Positions 46,258-57,400 of a DNA stretch of 64,000 nt are shown piece by piece (within the stretch, counting starts at the first letter, position 1; each line of letters opens with the position of its first letter). The stretch is from Apus apus (Eukaryota > Chordata > Aves > Apodiformes > Apodidae). The notes below the pieces were generated by a model. That model saw nothing but the letters and a program-made list of their open reading frames with translations, was not told the DNA's origin and made no database searches. A program made the translations under genes and the position numbers. Where the stretch lies: assembly GCF_020740795.1 (NCBI RefSeq), contig NC_067286.1:491990-555989 (forward strand), in the 5' to 3' direction.

Positions 46258-46322
46258 GGCCTTGAAACTTGATGATTTTCAAAGGTCTTTTCCAACCCAA
46301 ACAATTCCATGGTTCTATCCCA
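46258..46322 (+). mobile_element. CR1 LINE, extreme 3' tail
   Basis: The TTGATGATTTTCAAAGGTCT and TTTCCAACCCAAACAATTCC blocks ending in ATGGTTCTAT mark the last bases of a sense CR1 copy directly next to the minisatellite. Confidence 0.75.
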
Positions 46323-47330
46323 GGTGCCACCCCACCCCCAGCATTCCCCCGAAGCCGGGTGTTTGGCATAACCAGCATATCGGGGAAAAAAGTCCCTTTT
46401 CCCACAGGCTGTTGAGTTTTGATCTGGAAACAGGGGGGTTAAATCGCTTCAAGATGCGAGGAGAAGCTCATTTCCTGAGGCTGGGATGGATGGAGATGCT
46501 TCTGCTGTAGGTGCCGGTGGAGTCATTCCCTCCTCAGCACCCACCCTGGAGTTAGAAAACAGTGTCTAAAGCAGGTAATATTTCCATATCGTTTCTCCCG
46601 CAGGAGAAGGACGTTCCCATGCAGAAGAGCCAGGGCTGGGTGGCCCTGTCCCCCCAGTGTGACCCGGGGCTGGTTTCTCTGGGCTGCTCCGAGTTACTGA
46701 TTAACCCCACGGGGAGCAGGGGAGAACATGAACATTCCTGGTGGGCAGGCTGGAGGAAACGCCGTGACAAAGCCAGACCTTGCTGACCCTGATTGTCAAC
46801 GTCATTACTGACGTTCCTTGGCTTTGGCAGGATAGAAGTGAATAACCAAGCCGCACTGATGGTTTCCTCTTCCTAAAGCGGGCCCCGAACACCCCAGTTG
46901 AGCCGGGATATTTGGAGTTGTTGAGCTGTTCCTGGGACACCTCGCTCCGTGGTTAAACATCAGCTCACCTGGATCGTTTCCACCCCGGGGAGGGTTTTCC
47001 CCAAGTCCCCGTCGCTGGAGCAGCCTGAGGGTTCCCTCCTAACTCCCCCTTTCCGCTGTGAACCTGTGCCGGGCTCCCACCCCGGCCAGGGGAGCCGCCC
47101 CCTCTGGAGCTCTCCCAGTAATTCAGATGAAACAGGAGCCATCACCCTGCTCCCCACACTTGCCAGAGGGTTATGAAGAGCTTTGTTTTCCCTCCTCCCA
47201 CGGCAGCAGCTTTTCCTCCTTAACCTCTTCTTCTTCCTGCAGCACCCGCTTGAATTTCCTGCCCAGAATATTCCCAACGGGATGGAAGGCAGCACCCCCG
47301 GACCAGCATTCCCTGAACCCAAGCAGGGGG
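46323..47330. other. Intergenic sequence between GCHFR and RMDN3
   Basis: Non-coding by inspection; no recognisable exon, repeat family or motif that I can support. Confidence 0.5.
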
Positions 47331-47334
47331 GTCG

Positions 47335-47615
47335 GACAAGGGCAGGGAGGGATGGGATGAGAGGGAAGGGTTCTGAGCTGCAGGAGGGGAGCTTTGGGTG
47401 AGATCTTGGGAAGAAACTCTTCCCTGTGAGGGTAGGGAGACCCTGGCCCAGGCTGCCCAGGGAAGCTGTGGCTGCCCCATCCCTGGCAGTGTTGAAGGGC
47501 AGGTTGGATGGGGCTTGGAGCAGCCTGGGCTGGTGGGAGGTGTCCCTGCCCATGCAGGGGGTGGGACTGGATGTTGTTGTGTCCCCTCAACCCGAACCAG
47601 CCCGCGATTCTGGGA
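47335..47615 (+). mobile_element. CR1 LINE, 3' end fragment
   Basis: Sense CR1 3' UTR with the GGCTGCCCAGGGAAGCTGTG and GGTTGGATGGGGCTTGGAGC blocks, ending near CGCGATTCTGGGA. It lies about 150 bases before the G-rich minisatellite upstream of RMDN3. Confidence 0.9.
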
Positions 47616-47764
47616 TTTTTGAAGGCAAACCGCAGCTCGGCGGGGCAGGGAACTGCTGCGCGCTGCGGTGGCTGCGGGGACAAACCCCCCGGGAGGTCGC
47701 GGTGTTTGTCCCGGCACCAGAACTGAGCCCCGCAGCCTGGGCACAGGCGGGGCCACCCTGCTCT

Positions 47765-48225
47765 GTGCGGGGACAGACACGGTGCGGGGGGACAGTCACG
47801 GTGCGGGGACAGACACGGTGCGGGGACACAGACACGGTGCGGGGACAGTCACGGTGCGGGGACAGACACGGTGCGGGAGGACAGTCACGGTGCGGGGGCA
47901 CAGACACGGTGCGGGGACAGTCACGGTGCGGGGACAGACATGGTGCGGGGGGACAGACACGGTGCGGGGATAGACACGGTGCCGGGACAGACACGGTGCG
48001 GGGACAGTCACGGTGCGGGAACACAGACACGGTGCGGGGACACAGACACGGTGCCGAGACAGTCACGGTGCGGGGACAGACACGGTGCGGGAGGACAGTC
48101 ACGGTGCGGGGGCACAGACACGGTGCGGGGACAGTCACGGTGCGGGGGGACAGTCACGGTGCGGGGGGACAGACACGGTGCGGGGGGACAGTCACGGTGC
48201 GGGGGGACAGACACGGTGCGGGTCC
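47765..48225 (+). repeat. G-rich minisatellite upstream of RMDN3 (17-base unit)
   Basis: About 460 bases made of GGTGCGGGGACAGACAC-type units, alternating GACAGACAC and GACAGTCAC, with insertions of one or two G or a CA pair. I estimate more than 25 copies. It ends about 190 bases before the RMDN3 start codon. The array stays open in several frames because the unit lacks stop triplets, which creates spurious long ORFs on both strands. Confidence 0.95.
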
Positions 48226-48412
48226 AGCCGCTGCGGCCACACGGGCTCTGCGGGGGGGGTTTCGGGGGCTGCGGGGGGGGTGCCGGGGGTGCGGGGACCC
48301 CCGCCCATCCCGCTCCCGGGACCCGCTCCCGGTGACGTCATCCCAGCCCCGCCCCGGCCCCGCCCCCCCGGCGCGCCCTGATGACGCCATCGCGGCGCGC
48401 GGCGGAGCGGCC
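48226..48412 (+). promoter_or_regulatory. RMDN3: RMDN3 promoter with perfect CRE
   Basis: A GC-rich TATA-less region. TGACGTCA at 48,333-48,340 is the palindromic cAMP response element bound by CREB/ATF factors, 73 bases before the start codon. A second TGACG half-site lies at about 48,382. GC boxes (CCCCGCCCC) surround it. Regulation by CREB/ATF is inferred from the motif only. Confidence 0.6.
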
Positions 48413-51400
48413 ATGGCGCGGGCCGGGCCCGGGCGGGCGGAGCTGGGCCCGCCGGTGGGGCTGGTGCTGGGGGCGGCGGCGGGGGCCGCGCTGGGCCTGC
48501 TCTGGGCGCTGCGGCGGCGGCGGGGCGGCGGCGGGACGGCGGGGGAGGACGCGGAGGCGGCGGCGGGGCGGCCCGGCCAGGGTAGGAGGGGGCGCGGGGG
48601 GCGCGGGGCTGCGGGCCCGGCCCGCCCGGCCCGTCCCGGGGCTGCGGGCAGCGCTGCTCCCCGCGGGCTGGGCCCGGCGCCATCGGCTCTGCCGGTGTTC
48701 CCCCAGGGTTGGTTTGAAAAGGGGGTTCCCCGGCAGCCGGCACGGCCCGCCCGGCAGGGGCTGCGGCGCTTCCAGCCCCCCCGCTCGCTGCCCGGCCCGC
48801 GGGCGCTGGGGATGCCCGGCTGCTGCAGCTGGCCCGGGCCCGCCGGGCCCGCCGCTTATCCCAGCCCCTGGGAAACTGCAGCAGGCGGGGGGGGAAAGCT
48901 GCCTGGCCGTGGGGGGGGCTCGGGCGGTGGAGTGAGCCGGGCAGCGCGGGGGGCTGGGCCTGTGCCGGGGGGTTCCCTCCGGTCACGGCATCCGTGGCTC
49001 AGGCCGCTGGAGTCAGAAATAAACATGCTCTTTGGGGAAGAACTTGTACCTGAATGTCTCTGCCCGGGCGTCGGGGGAGTTGGCTTTGCTGCTGGGGTGG
49101 GGTGGGAGAGGTTTGTGAACGGCGTTTTATCTGTGCTGTTGCAGAACCAGGTTTTAGATACTTTTTATCTTCTTTTCCTGCTCCCTCAGGCAGCCTGGGC
49201 CCTGCGGGCGGGACGGGAGAGCAGGAGCAGCCCTGCAGCTGGGGTAGGTGGAGCTGCTGCTGCAGCCTGTCCTGGGAGGGAATTTCATCCCGTTTCATGG
49301 GACTTCACCCTGAACCAGCAGGCCCAGGCAGAAACTGGGTGGATGGGGTGGTGTGGGAGCAGGGCCAGGGAGCTGCAGGAGCAGGGCAGGTGCCTGAGAG
49401 CAGCAGTGAGGTTCTGCACTGCTCCTTCTGGAGACACCTGCAGAGCAGGCAGCCTGCTTCCCCAGGAGCTGGAGAAGAGCAGGGCAAAGGCTGCAGAGCC
49501 TCTTCATTCTAGAGAGCTTAAGGGTTTATCTCTGAGTTCAGGTGTTATCACAGGTCCCCTTGGAAGGTGACCCCTGCATTTCTGCAAGCCTGGCTGCTTT
49601 TCAGAGAGATTGTTCTTGTTGCATATAAGGTCCTTAAATAATTGACCTAACTGGTAGTGTATTTCTTTTTAATATTTATGAGCTTTAAAGAAAGCTTATT
49701 TAAAATCCAGAGATGCAAACCTGCCCTTGGGTTGGTCACCCTGTACCTGCAGGATGATCAGCCAGGCTGGTGAAGGCCCTGGGTCCTCAGCACCAGGCAG
49801 TGACACTTCTTGGTGACTAAACTGCTATTTCAAGTCTGATGTCTCCTCTTTGGGTTTCTCTGGGGCTGTTTCTTTGTTTTCCATGAATAAGAAGACAGTG
49901 GGGTTTTGTTTGCTTGCTTGCTTGCTTGCTTGCTTTAAAGAATGGGCCATTTTTTTGGGGGGGGGGCCAAAATTGGCACCCATTGCCCTTGTTCATTGTC
50001 ACATGTCCTCTGGGCAGCTGGTCCCTTCCCTGGCTGGGGGCCTGGGCTGATCACAGTGCGGGAGAAAAGCAGAATGTTTTTAAAATGTGGTGCTAACACA
50101 GAAGTGTGGAGAACAGGAGCTCAGTTAATTGGCAGTGAGGACTTTAAAAAACAATTCCCAGCAGTTTCCCCACCTCCAGGGGTCTTTGTGACAGTGTGGA
50201 TTTTGCTCCTTAAAAAAACCCAACAACTTACAAGAGGATTTTTATAGAAGTGTAGTTAAAAGAGCTTTGTTTGCCCCTGACTGCTGTTGCAGGTGTGTGA
50301 AGTGTGGCTGGGGTCAGGGGAGGGAGCAGTGACCAGCTGAGGAGCCCAAACCTTGGGCCAGGCAGGAATAGTTGAGACCAAACCTCATTTCCTCCATCTT
50401 CTGGAAACAGATCATGGAATCCCAGACTGGTTTGGGTGGGAAGGGACCTTCAAGATCACCCAGCTCCAACCCCCCTGCCATGGGCAGGGACACCTCCCAC
50501 CAGCCCAGGCTGCTCCAAGCCCCATCCAACCTGCCCTTCAACACTGCCAGGGATGGGGCAGCCTCAGCTTCCCTGGGCAGCCTGGGCCAGGCTCTCACCA
50601 CCCTCACAGGGAGGAATTTCTTCCCAATGTCCAGCCTCAATCTCCCCTCCTCCAGTTTTAATCCATTCCCCAAAAAAATCCACAGTTGCAAGAAGCTTTT
50701 CCCTGTGGAGCCCTGCCCTGTCTGCGTCTCATGAACTTTCTCTCCTCTTGTTCCCTTGAAGCTGTGCCCGGGGTGCTGGCTGCTGCTGGGGCAGGGGGTG
50801 GTGCTGAGCACACCCCTGTCCTGAGGCACGAGCAGCAGGTGGATGTGCTGGAGCGCCTGGACTCTGTCCTGGGAAACATCCTGGAGCTGAGGAGGGAGGT
50901 GGAGGAGCTGCGGAGCAGCCTGCAGGGCCTGGCTGCAGAGATCGTGGGCCAAGTCAGGTATCCCCAGCCCCTCTGCTGCTGCTGGGCTGCCCTGGGGCCC
51001 CTGCCTGCCTCTGGGTGCTCTACTGAAAGCCCAGAAGGGGGGAAAAAAATGTCTCTAGTTCCCATTGGGTTGATGTTTTGGCTTCCAGTGAGATTAATGT
51101 AAAAAAAACCTGGTGTGTTTGGCCAGGGCTGTTCTTTTTCCTTCTGGAATGTGAAGTGCTGACACGGGACTGGGAAGGTGGTTTGTTCTGTAAAGGTCTG
51201 TCTCCTGCACTGCCGTTTCTGCCAGCTGGAGGCAACTTCTGATGCAGAATGGAAGGTCCTCTGTTCTGCAAGGTGTTCCTGGGTCTTTGCTCAGTGAGGA
51301 ATGCCCGTGGTGTGGGCTGCACACAGACCAAGCCTGCCTCAGACCTGCTGTAGCTCCAGGACGTGTGGAACGTGCTGTGTGGAAGCAGGGTGTTTGCTGG

Positions 51401-54400
51401 GGCAGGAGCCAGAGACCTTGTGAATCCTTTGGATGTGGAGTGAACTGTCCAGAATGTGTGAGAAGAGAAGGGAGCAGCCCAGGTCTCACTGGCAAACCTG
51501 CATGTGCTTCTCTTTGCTTCCCCAAAGGTCCCAGCTGGAGGAAACGCAGCGAGGGAGTCGCCGGCGGCAGTTCCCGTGGGGCAGGGAGAGGAGTGATTCC
51601 ACTGCCTCCAGCTCCATTTATTTCACAGCCAGCTCTGGAGCAGCCAACACGGATGATGGGGAAAGTGAAGGAGGGTAAGTGGAGCACCTCTCTCTTGTGT
51701 CTGAGCACCTCAGCACGCCAGGGAAGGGATTGCTTGCCCCACCAGGTGTCTGTCACCCTGGCTCTAGTCAGTCTGTCACTGCCCGGGCCAGCCTGGGGTC
51801 CCAGCTTTTTCCTAAAAGAGGGAAACTGAAAACAAAATAATAGTTTTGAGGGTTGTTTTAAGCAATGATTTGATTAGGGGACCTGGCAGGAAGAAAGCAG
51901 AAGTCCAGCCTGGGACTCGGGTGAGAGAGTTTATAAATGAAGTTGCCATGCAATAATATGTTTTAGAGTGTCTGGAAACTTGAGCAAATTAAAAATCCAT
52001 TCCAATTACCTGAAGTGCCTCTGGCTGGGCTGTTTCTTATGGATGTTTCTCAGTGTTCCACACTGGTTAGTTGTGCTGCTTAAGAGCTGGTAGTTTAAAA
52101 GCAGGTGGAAAGGCCCTGTGCAGTTTAAAGAACATGGGTGAAAATTACAGTATAGATGCAGGGATTGTGATGGAAATCAAGGGGTCTGTGTGTGAGTGCC
52201 TTATTCCTACTGGAACACTCCCCTTCTGTGCCCTGCTCAAACTGTAGCTGTGGAGGAGTGTCAGGTGTGCTGAAACATGCAGTGCTGGCTGGGTCTGTCT
52301 TCCCAGGAAAGCTGAAATGGAATTTAAAGAAAGAAATTTGGACTTGATGATCTTCAAGGTCTTTTCCAACCTAAGTGATTCTGTGGTTTGCAGTGCATTA
52401 GAGAGCCCTGAGAGCAAGGCAGACAGAGCTGTGACCTGCCCTGCTCTTGGGTGGCACCTGAAGGACCAGCCAGCTTGTGCAAAGTGTCATTTGGTGCACA
52501 GGTTTGGAACCAGGGGACAAAGGTGCCTGTGCTGTCACACCTCCTGCAACAAAGGAGATGGGTCTGCAGGAGAAGAGCCTGCTCCAAACTGTGATAGAAT
52601 AATGGAATTTGGAAAAGACCTCTAAGGTCATCAATTCCAACCTTCAAGCCAACCCCACTGTGCCAGCTGAACCATGTCCCACCTTTGAACACCTCCAGGG
52701 ATGGTGACTCCACCCCTGCCCTGAGCAGCCTGTTCCAACACTTGACCAGTCCTTCAGTAGAGAAGTTTTTCCTAATACCCAGCCTGAACCTCCCCACCCT
52801 TCTGTTGTTTTGGTGTTTGATCTTCAGCAGCTGGAGCTGGTGAGGCAGGGAAGAGCTGGTGTGATCTCCTGCAGGTTATGGAGCTGCTCCATTCCTCTCA
52901 AGTGGGTGTTGATCTGAGCTCAGTGAGGGCTCCAGTGGTTCACCAGGGTGTCAAGGGACAAGCTGCTTAACACATCTTGAAACTCTGTAACTGGGCCTGC
53001 TGACAAGACCCTGCTATCCAGGGAGCAACAGGCACATGGAGTCTCGGGGTGTCTGTGTGTTCTGTAACCCTGGCTGCAGAGGATGGTGTTTCCCAGCAGA
53101 AACCAGCCCTGTCTGCCAGCTGCTGGGTGGGACATTTGAGGTGGTGGCTCTAAGGTTCAGAGAAAACATCTGCCTTAGAGGGGCCTCAGGTGAACTGTGG
53201 AGCAGGCATGTCTTTTACTGCATTTATTGGGGACTGAGTGGTGGCTGGGGGAGTTGTTGCATCTTCTTTAAAGTCTGTAATGGGGTTTAATGACTAGCAT
53301 GGAGAATTAGTGGATAAGCAGCTCTTATCTGATGGAGAAAGTGAAAGGTAGAGCATTTCTGGCTCAGGGGTTTGTCCTGTACAGGAGGTGTAATGTTGGT
53401 CTGCTCAGCACCTGCTGCCTGTAGTGTGCAGTCTCTTCTAGGGATGTAAATACCACTGTTTTCTTGTAGAAAACCAGGGTAGGAAATGCTGGAGTTTTGG
53501 AAAAGACAATTCAATCTTTTCAGCAGCCACTGGGAGGAAGAATGAGACTGTTGATGATGAATGCCAGCTGTGTGCTCGTTTCTGGCAGCCCTGCTCCTTT
53601 AGTGAAGTTCAGGGAGAGGAACTTGGGTTTCAGCTTTGGGAGCCACACAAACACGAGCATCTTCTCCCATTTCATGCACGGTTCACAAAAATCATCAGGA
53701 GCTGCCAGGAGCCCAGGGGTCTTGGGCTGCTTAATGTCTCTATATTGCTTTGGCTCTGCCTTGTTCTTCTGGGCTTCTCTGCCTCCTCTTCCCATGTGCT
53801 TTTTTGTTCCAGAGGGTGTTTTCATTTCCCCCAGGATGTGTGCTGGCCAGAGGCCTCCACACACTAAAGCATTTGAGAGCTTTCCATCATCCTAAACTCA
53901 AGAGAGCAGGCTGATAACATCCGAATCCCTTAATCTGTCTGAAGACTCTCAGGTTAAGGAGTTATATATGCAATTACTTGTCTTTTTAAACTGGCAGCAT
54001 CTTGTATGAGCTGTCTTGGAGAAAACATTTCTGTGGTGGAAAAAAGGTGTGTGGGAGGCACCCGTGCCTGCTTGTGTGTCGAGGCCTTGTTGTGTTTCAG
54101 GAGCCTTCAGGCTGGGAAGGGGGTTCAGCTGAAGGGCTGAGGGTGTTGCAGCTGCCAGTGAAATGGTGTAGGGAGAGGGTGTCACAGCTGCAGGCCACTG
54201 TGTCACAGCTGTGCTGCCTGGTAGGTTAGGATGGGAAAGAAGAGAAGATGAGGGGCTTGTGCTAAAGTACTGGGAATGAAGCAGTCTGGAGAACTAGTAA
54301 TATCATTAATATAAAGAAATGAAGCTTTTAATGTGATGCAGAGCTGTGGCAGTGTCACCTACCACTGTGTCCAGAGGGGTCCATGGGGATGCTCAGAGGC

Positions 54401-57400
54401 CTGGAGGACCTGCCACATGAGGAAAGGCTGAGTGATCTGGGTTTGTCCAGCCTGGAGAAGAGAAGGCTCAGGGGGGAGACCTTGTGACCATGACCCTGCA
54501 CATAAAGGGTTGCTCCCAAGAAGATGGAGACTCCCTTTGTACAAGGAGTCCTGTGGAACAGACAAGGGGTGATGGGCACAAGTTGCTCCTCGGAGATTCT
54601 GATGGGACTCTGGATGAAAATGTTTCACCATGAGGTCAGATATGGGGAATAATCTCCCAAGGGAAGCAGTGGATTCCCTACATTGGGCAGTTTGAAGACT
54701 CAGTTTGACAAGGTGCTGGGTCATCTTGTTTGAACTATATTATTACCTGGAAAGGTTGGGCCAGGTGATCCTTGAGGTCCCTTCCACCCTGGCATTCTGT
54801 GAAGGCAGTGCTGCCCACACTGCAGTGTGTCTCCTCAGGGTGCTTCTCCTGCCTTGGGCTTTAGGTCTTGTCTGGAAAGGTGTCAGCACAGGGGCTGGTA
54901 TGCAGGGCTGGGTGTGGGCTGGGGTGGTCTGCCCACCCTCTGCCAGAGGGAAGTTCTGGAGCTCTGATAGCCAGATGTCTCTTGTTATCTGTGTGTGGGC
55001 AAAGGCCTGCAGCTGTGTGGGTCAGATGGGGGCTCTGGTGACATATCTTTGTCTGCAGACAAAGGCAGCTCCACGCAGGGAGCTCCAGCCTCTGCTTGGA
55101 GGGGAGGCTCAGCAGGACAACAGGAGCATGCCTGGAGCTGCCCCCAACCCACTGACTGTTCATTCTGGCAGAACTTGGCAAGTGGGGCACAGGTTGTTGG
55201 GGAACAATCACAGCCACCCCTGGAATGGAGCCCCTGGGGGGTCTGCAGCAGCTTGGAGCTCAGGTAAACCAACAGACTCCAGCTATGAAAGTGCACGTTC
55301 CTAAATCACCTTCTGACTCGTGCTTCACTGAAGAGCTCACAGATAAATGTGAGGGGGAGAGATAAATAAAGAGTCTAACTCAAGAAAAGCTCTGCAAGTA
55401 GACACCCCACCACGGTGGTAAAAGTCAAGATGCTGTATTGAATTTCCCCCCTCAGGTGTCTGTGGTTTGGGGGAGCTCAATTTCAGCCCTTCTCAGAAGC
55501 TTTGATCTGAACTTGCTCCCTCTTAATGTGACTAATTTAGCAGCTGATCATTGCCTGGCCTTTGTACATGTGGTGTCTTTCTGGCTCATCTGCTGGCTCC
55601 TTGCTGGACTTCTTGATTAGGTGAAGTGGTTTTGATTCTTCTCTTACTGGTTTTCACCTTGTCACACGTCAGTGTGAACAACCTGTCCCATCGGTAGCGC
55701 TCAGACGGGATGGTGGAGGAGCTGGGTGTTGCCAAAACTGCTCCTGGGCTGACATTTCCTGGAACAGACTGAAAACCTCGGATTATATTTTCCACATGGA
55801 GGAGGATGATGGATGTTTTGTAGAAATTCTCTTTTATAATCGATACATTTAGCTGAACGGTCCTGGCTCTGCTCTGAGTTGTTTAATTCTCTTCAGTGCA
55901 AGTCCAGATCATGGAACCACAGAATGATTTGGATAGGAAGGGACCTTAAAGTTCATTTAATTCCAACTCCAAGTAGGGACACCTTCCACCAGCCCAGGCT
56001 GCTCCCAGCCCCATCCAACCTGCCCTTCAACTCTGTCAGGGATGGGGCAGCCACAGCTGCCCTGGGCAACCTGGGCCAGGGTCTCACCACCCTCACAGGG
56101 AAGAGTTTGTTCCTAGTGTCTAACCTAAATCTATCCTCTTCCAGCTTAAAACCATTCCCCCTTGTCCCATCACTACACACCTTGGTTCAAAGTCCAAAGG
56201 GAGAAGCTGTTAGGGTGTGCAGCTTAGGTGTGGGTGCTTGTGAGCGAGTTACTGAACTTTTTGGGGGGCCTCTCCCCACAGCTGTTTGAGCCTGTGTGTG
56301 TTGCAGGAGAGCAGTGGTCGGTGCAGTGTTTGAGGTGCACGGGTCCTACACTGTTCTCCAGGATGAACCGAGCTGCTCCTCTTCCTCTGTTGGCAAGAGC
56401 TGTTGTCTGTAGGAACCCGTGGTGGGCTGCACAGTGTCTCCTCAGGCTCACGTGGTGGTGGGTTTTCCTTCTCCAAGGTACACCACGGCCAACGCCGAGT
56501 CTGACTACGACCGGGACACCGAGAGGGAGAGCGAAGAGGGGGAAGATGCAGTGAGCTGTGACACGGTCAGGACCATGCGCCGGGGTTCCCCGGAGCTGGG
56601 CCCTGAGGATGAGCCCCATGTGCCCTCGGATTCCCAGCAGGAGGAAGGGCTGGGCCAGCTCCTGCAGCAGGCTGACCGCCTGCACTGCGGGGACGCGCAG
56701 GAGAAGAGGGAGGGCTTCCAGCTGCTCCTCAACAACAAGCTGGCGGTACCGGTCACTTTTGGTGTTCTCCAGCATGATCTGTGTTCCCAGATAAAGGGCT
56801 GGGAGGAGGAAATGGTGCCTCTTAGGAAGGGGCAAGTCCTGCAGCACCACGGGGCCAGTGTCATCGCTTCCCTGTGTGGAACAGTAGCACCGTGTGTCCG
56901 CAGGGAACTCGGCCAGCCCCCTGGGAATGTTCCCCTCCTTCCGTGTGCGACGGCTCCGTCTGTGCTCAGGAAACGTGGAGTGTCCCAGGACTGCCCAGTT
57001 GTGGGGGGGTCAGGGATTAAATCAGTGGGATGTTCAAGCAGAAGGGTTAGGGAACACATCATGTTAGTGAATGAGATTGGAAACTGGGGGGGGGCGAGGC
57101 AGGGGTTTCACTGCTGTAAAGAGTGTGGGTCAGTGCACCCTGGTGCTACCCAGGGGGCCTGGCAAGGGGGTAAGGGACAGTTGTAATGTCTCCTGCTTTC
57201 TGGCAATGGCAGAAGGGGTTTTGATGTAGAACCTGCCTGTTTCCACCCCAGTATGCAGAGCAGAAGGACTTTCTGTGGCGCCTGGCCCGGGCACACAGCG
57301 ACATGTGCGAGGTCACCGAAGACGCCGAGGAGAAGAGGACGTACGCCCTGGAGGGTGAGGAGTGTGCCTGGGGCCAGGGAGGGGAGTTCCAGCTGGCACT

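Noticed and set aside
44505-46310. Several long open frames around GCHFR exon 1
   Set aside because: They overlap each other on both strands in a CpG-rich region and resemble no family; only the 12-codon first exon of GCHFR is supported.
47765-48225. Regular repeats that could suggest a CRISPR array
   Set aside because: The unit is 17 bases with no unique spacers and lies in a vertebrate promoter; it is a minisatellite.
47426-49570. 714-residue plus-strand open frame across the minisatellite and RMDN3 exon 1
   Set aside because: Its length comes from the stop-free G-rich repeat and GC-rich intron. Only 48,413-48,581 is coding, as RMDN3 exon 1.
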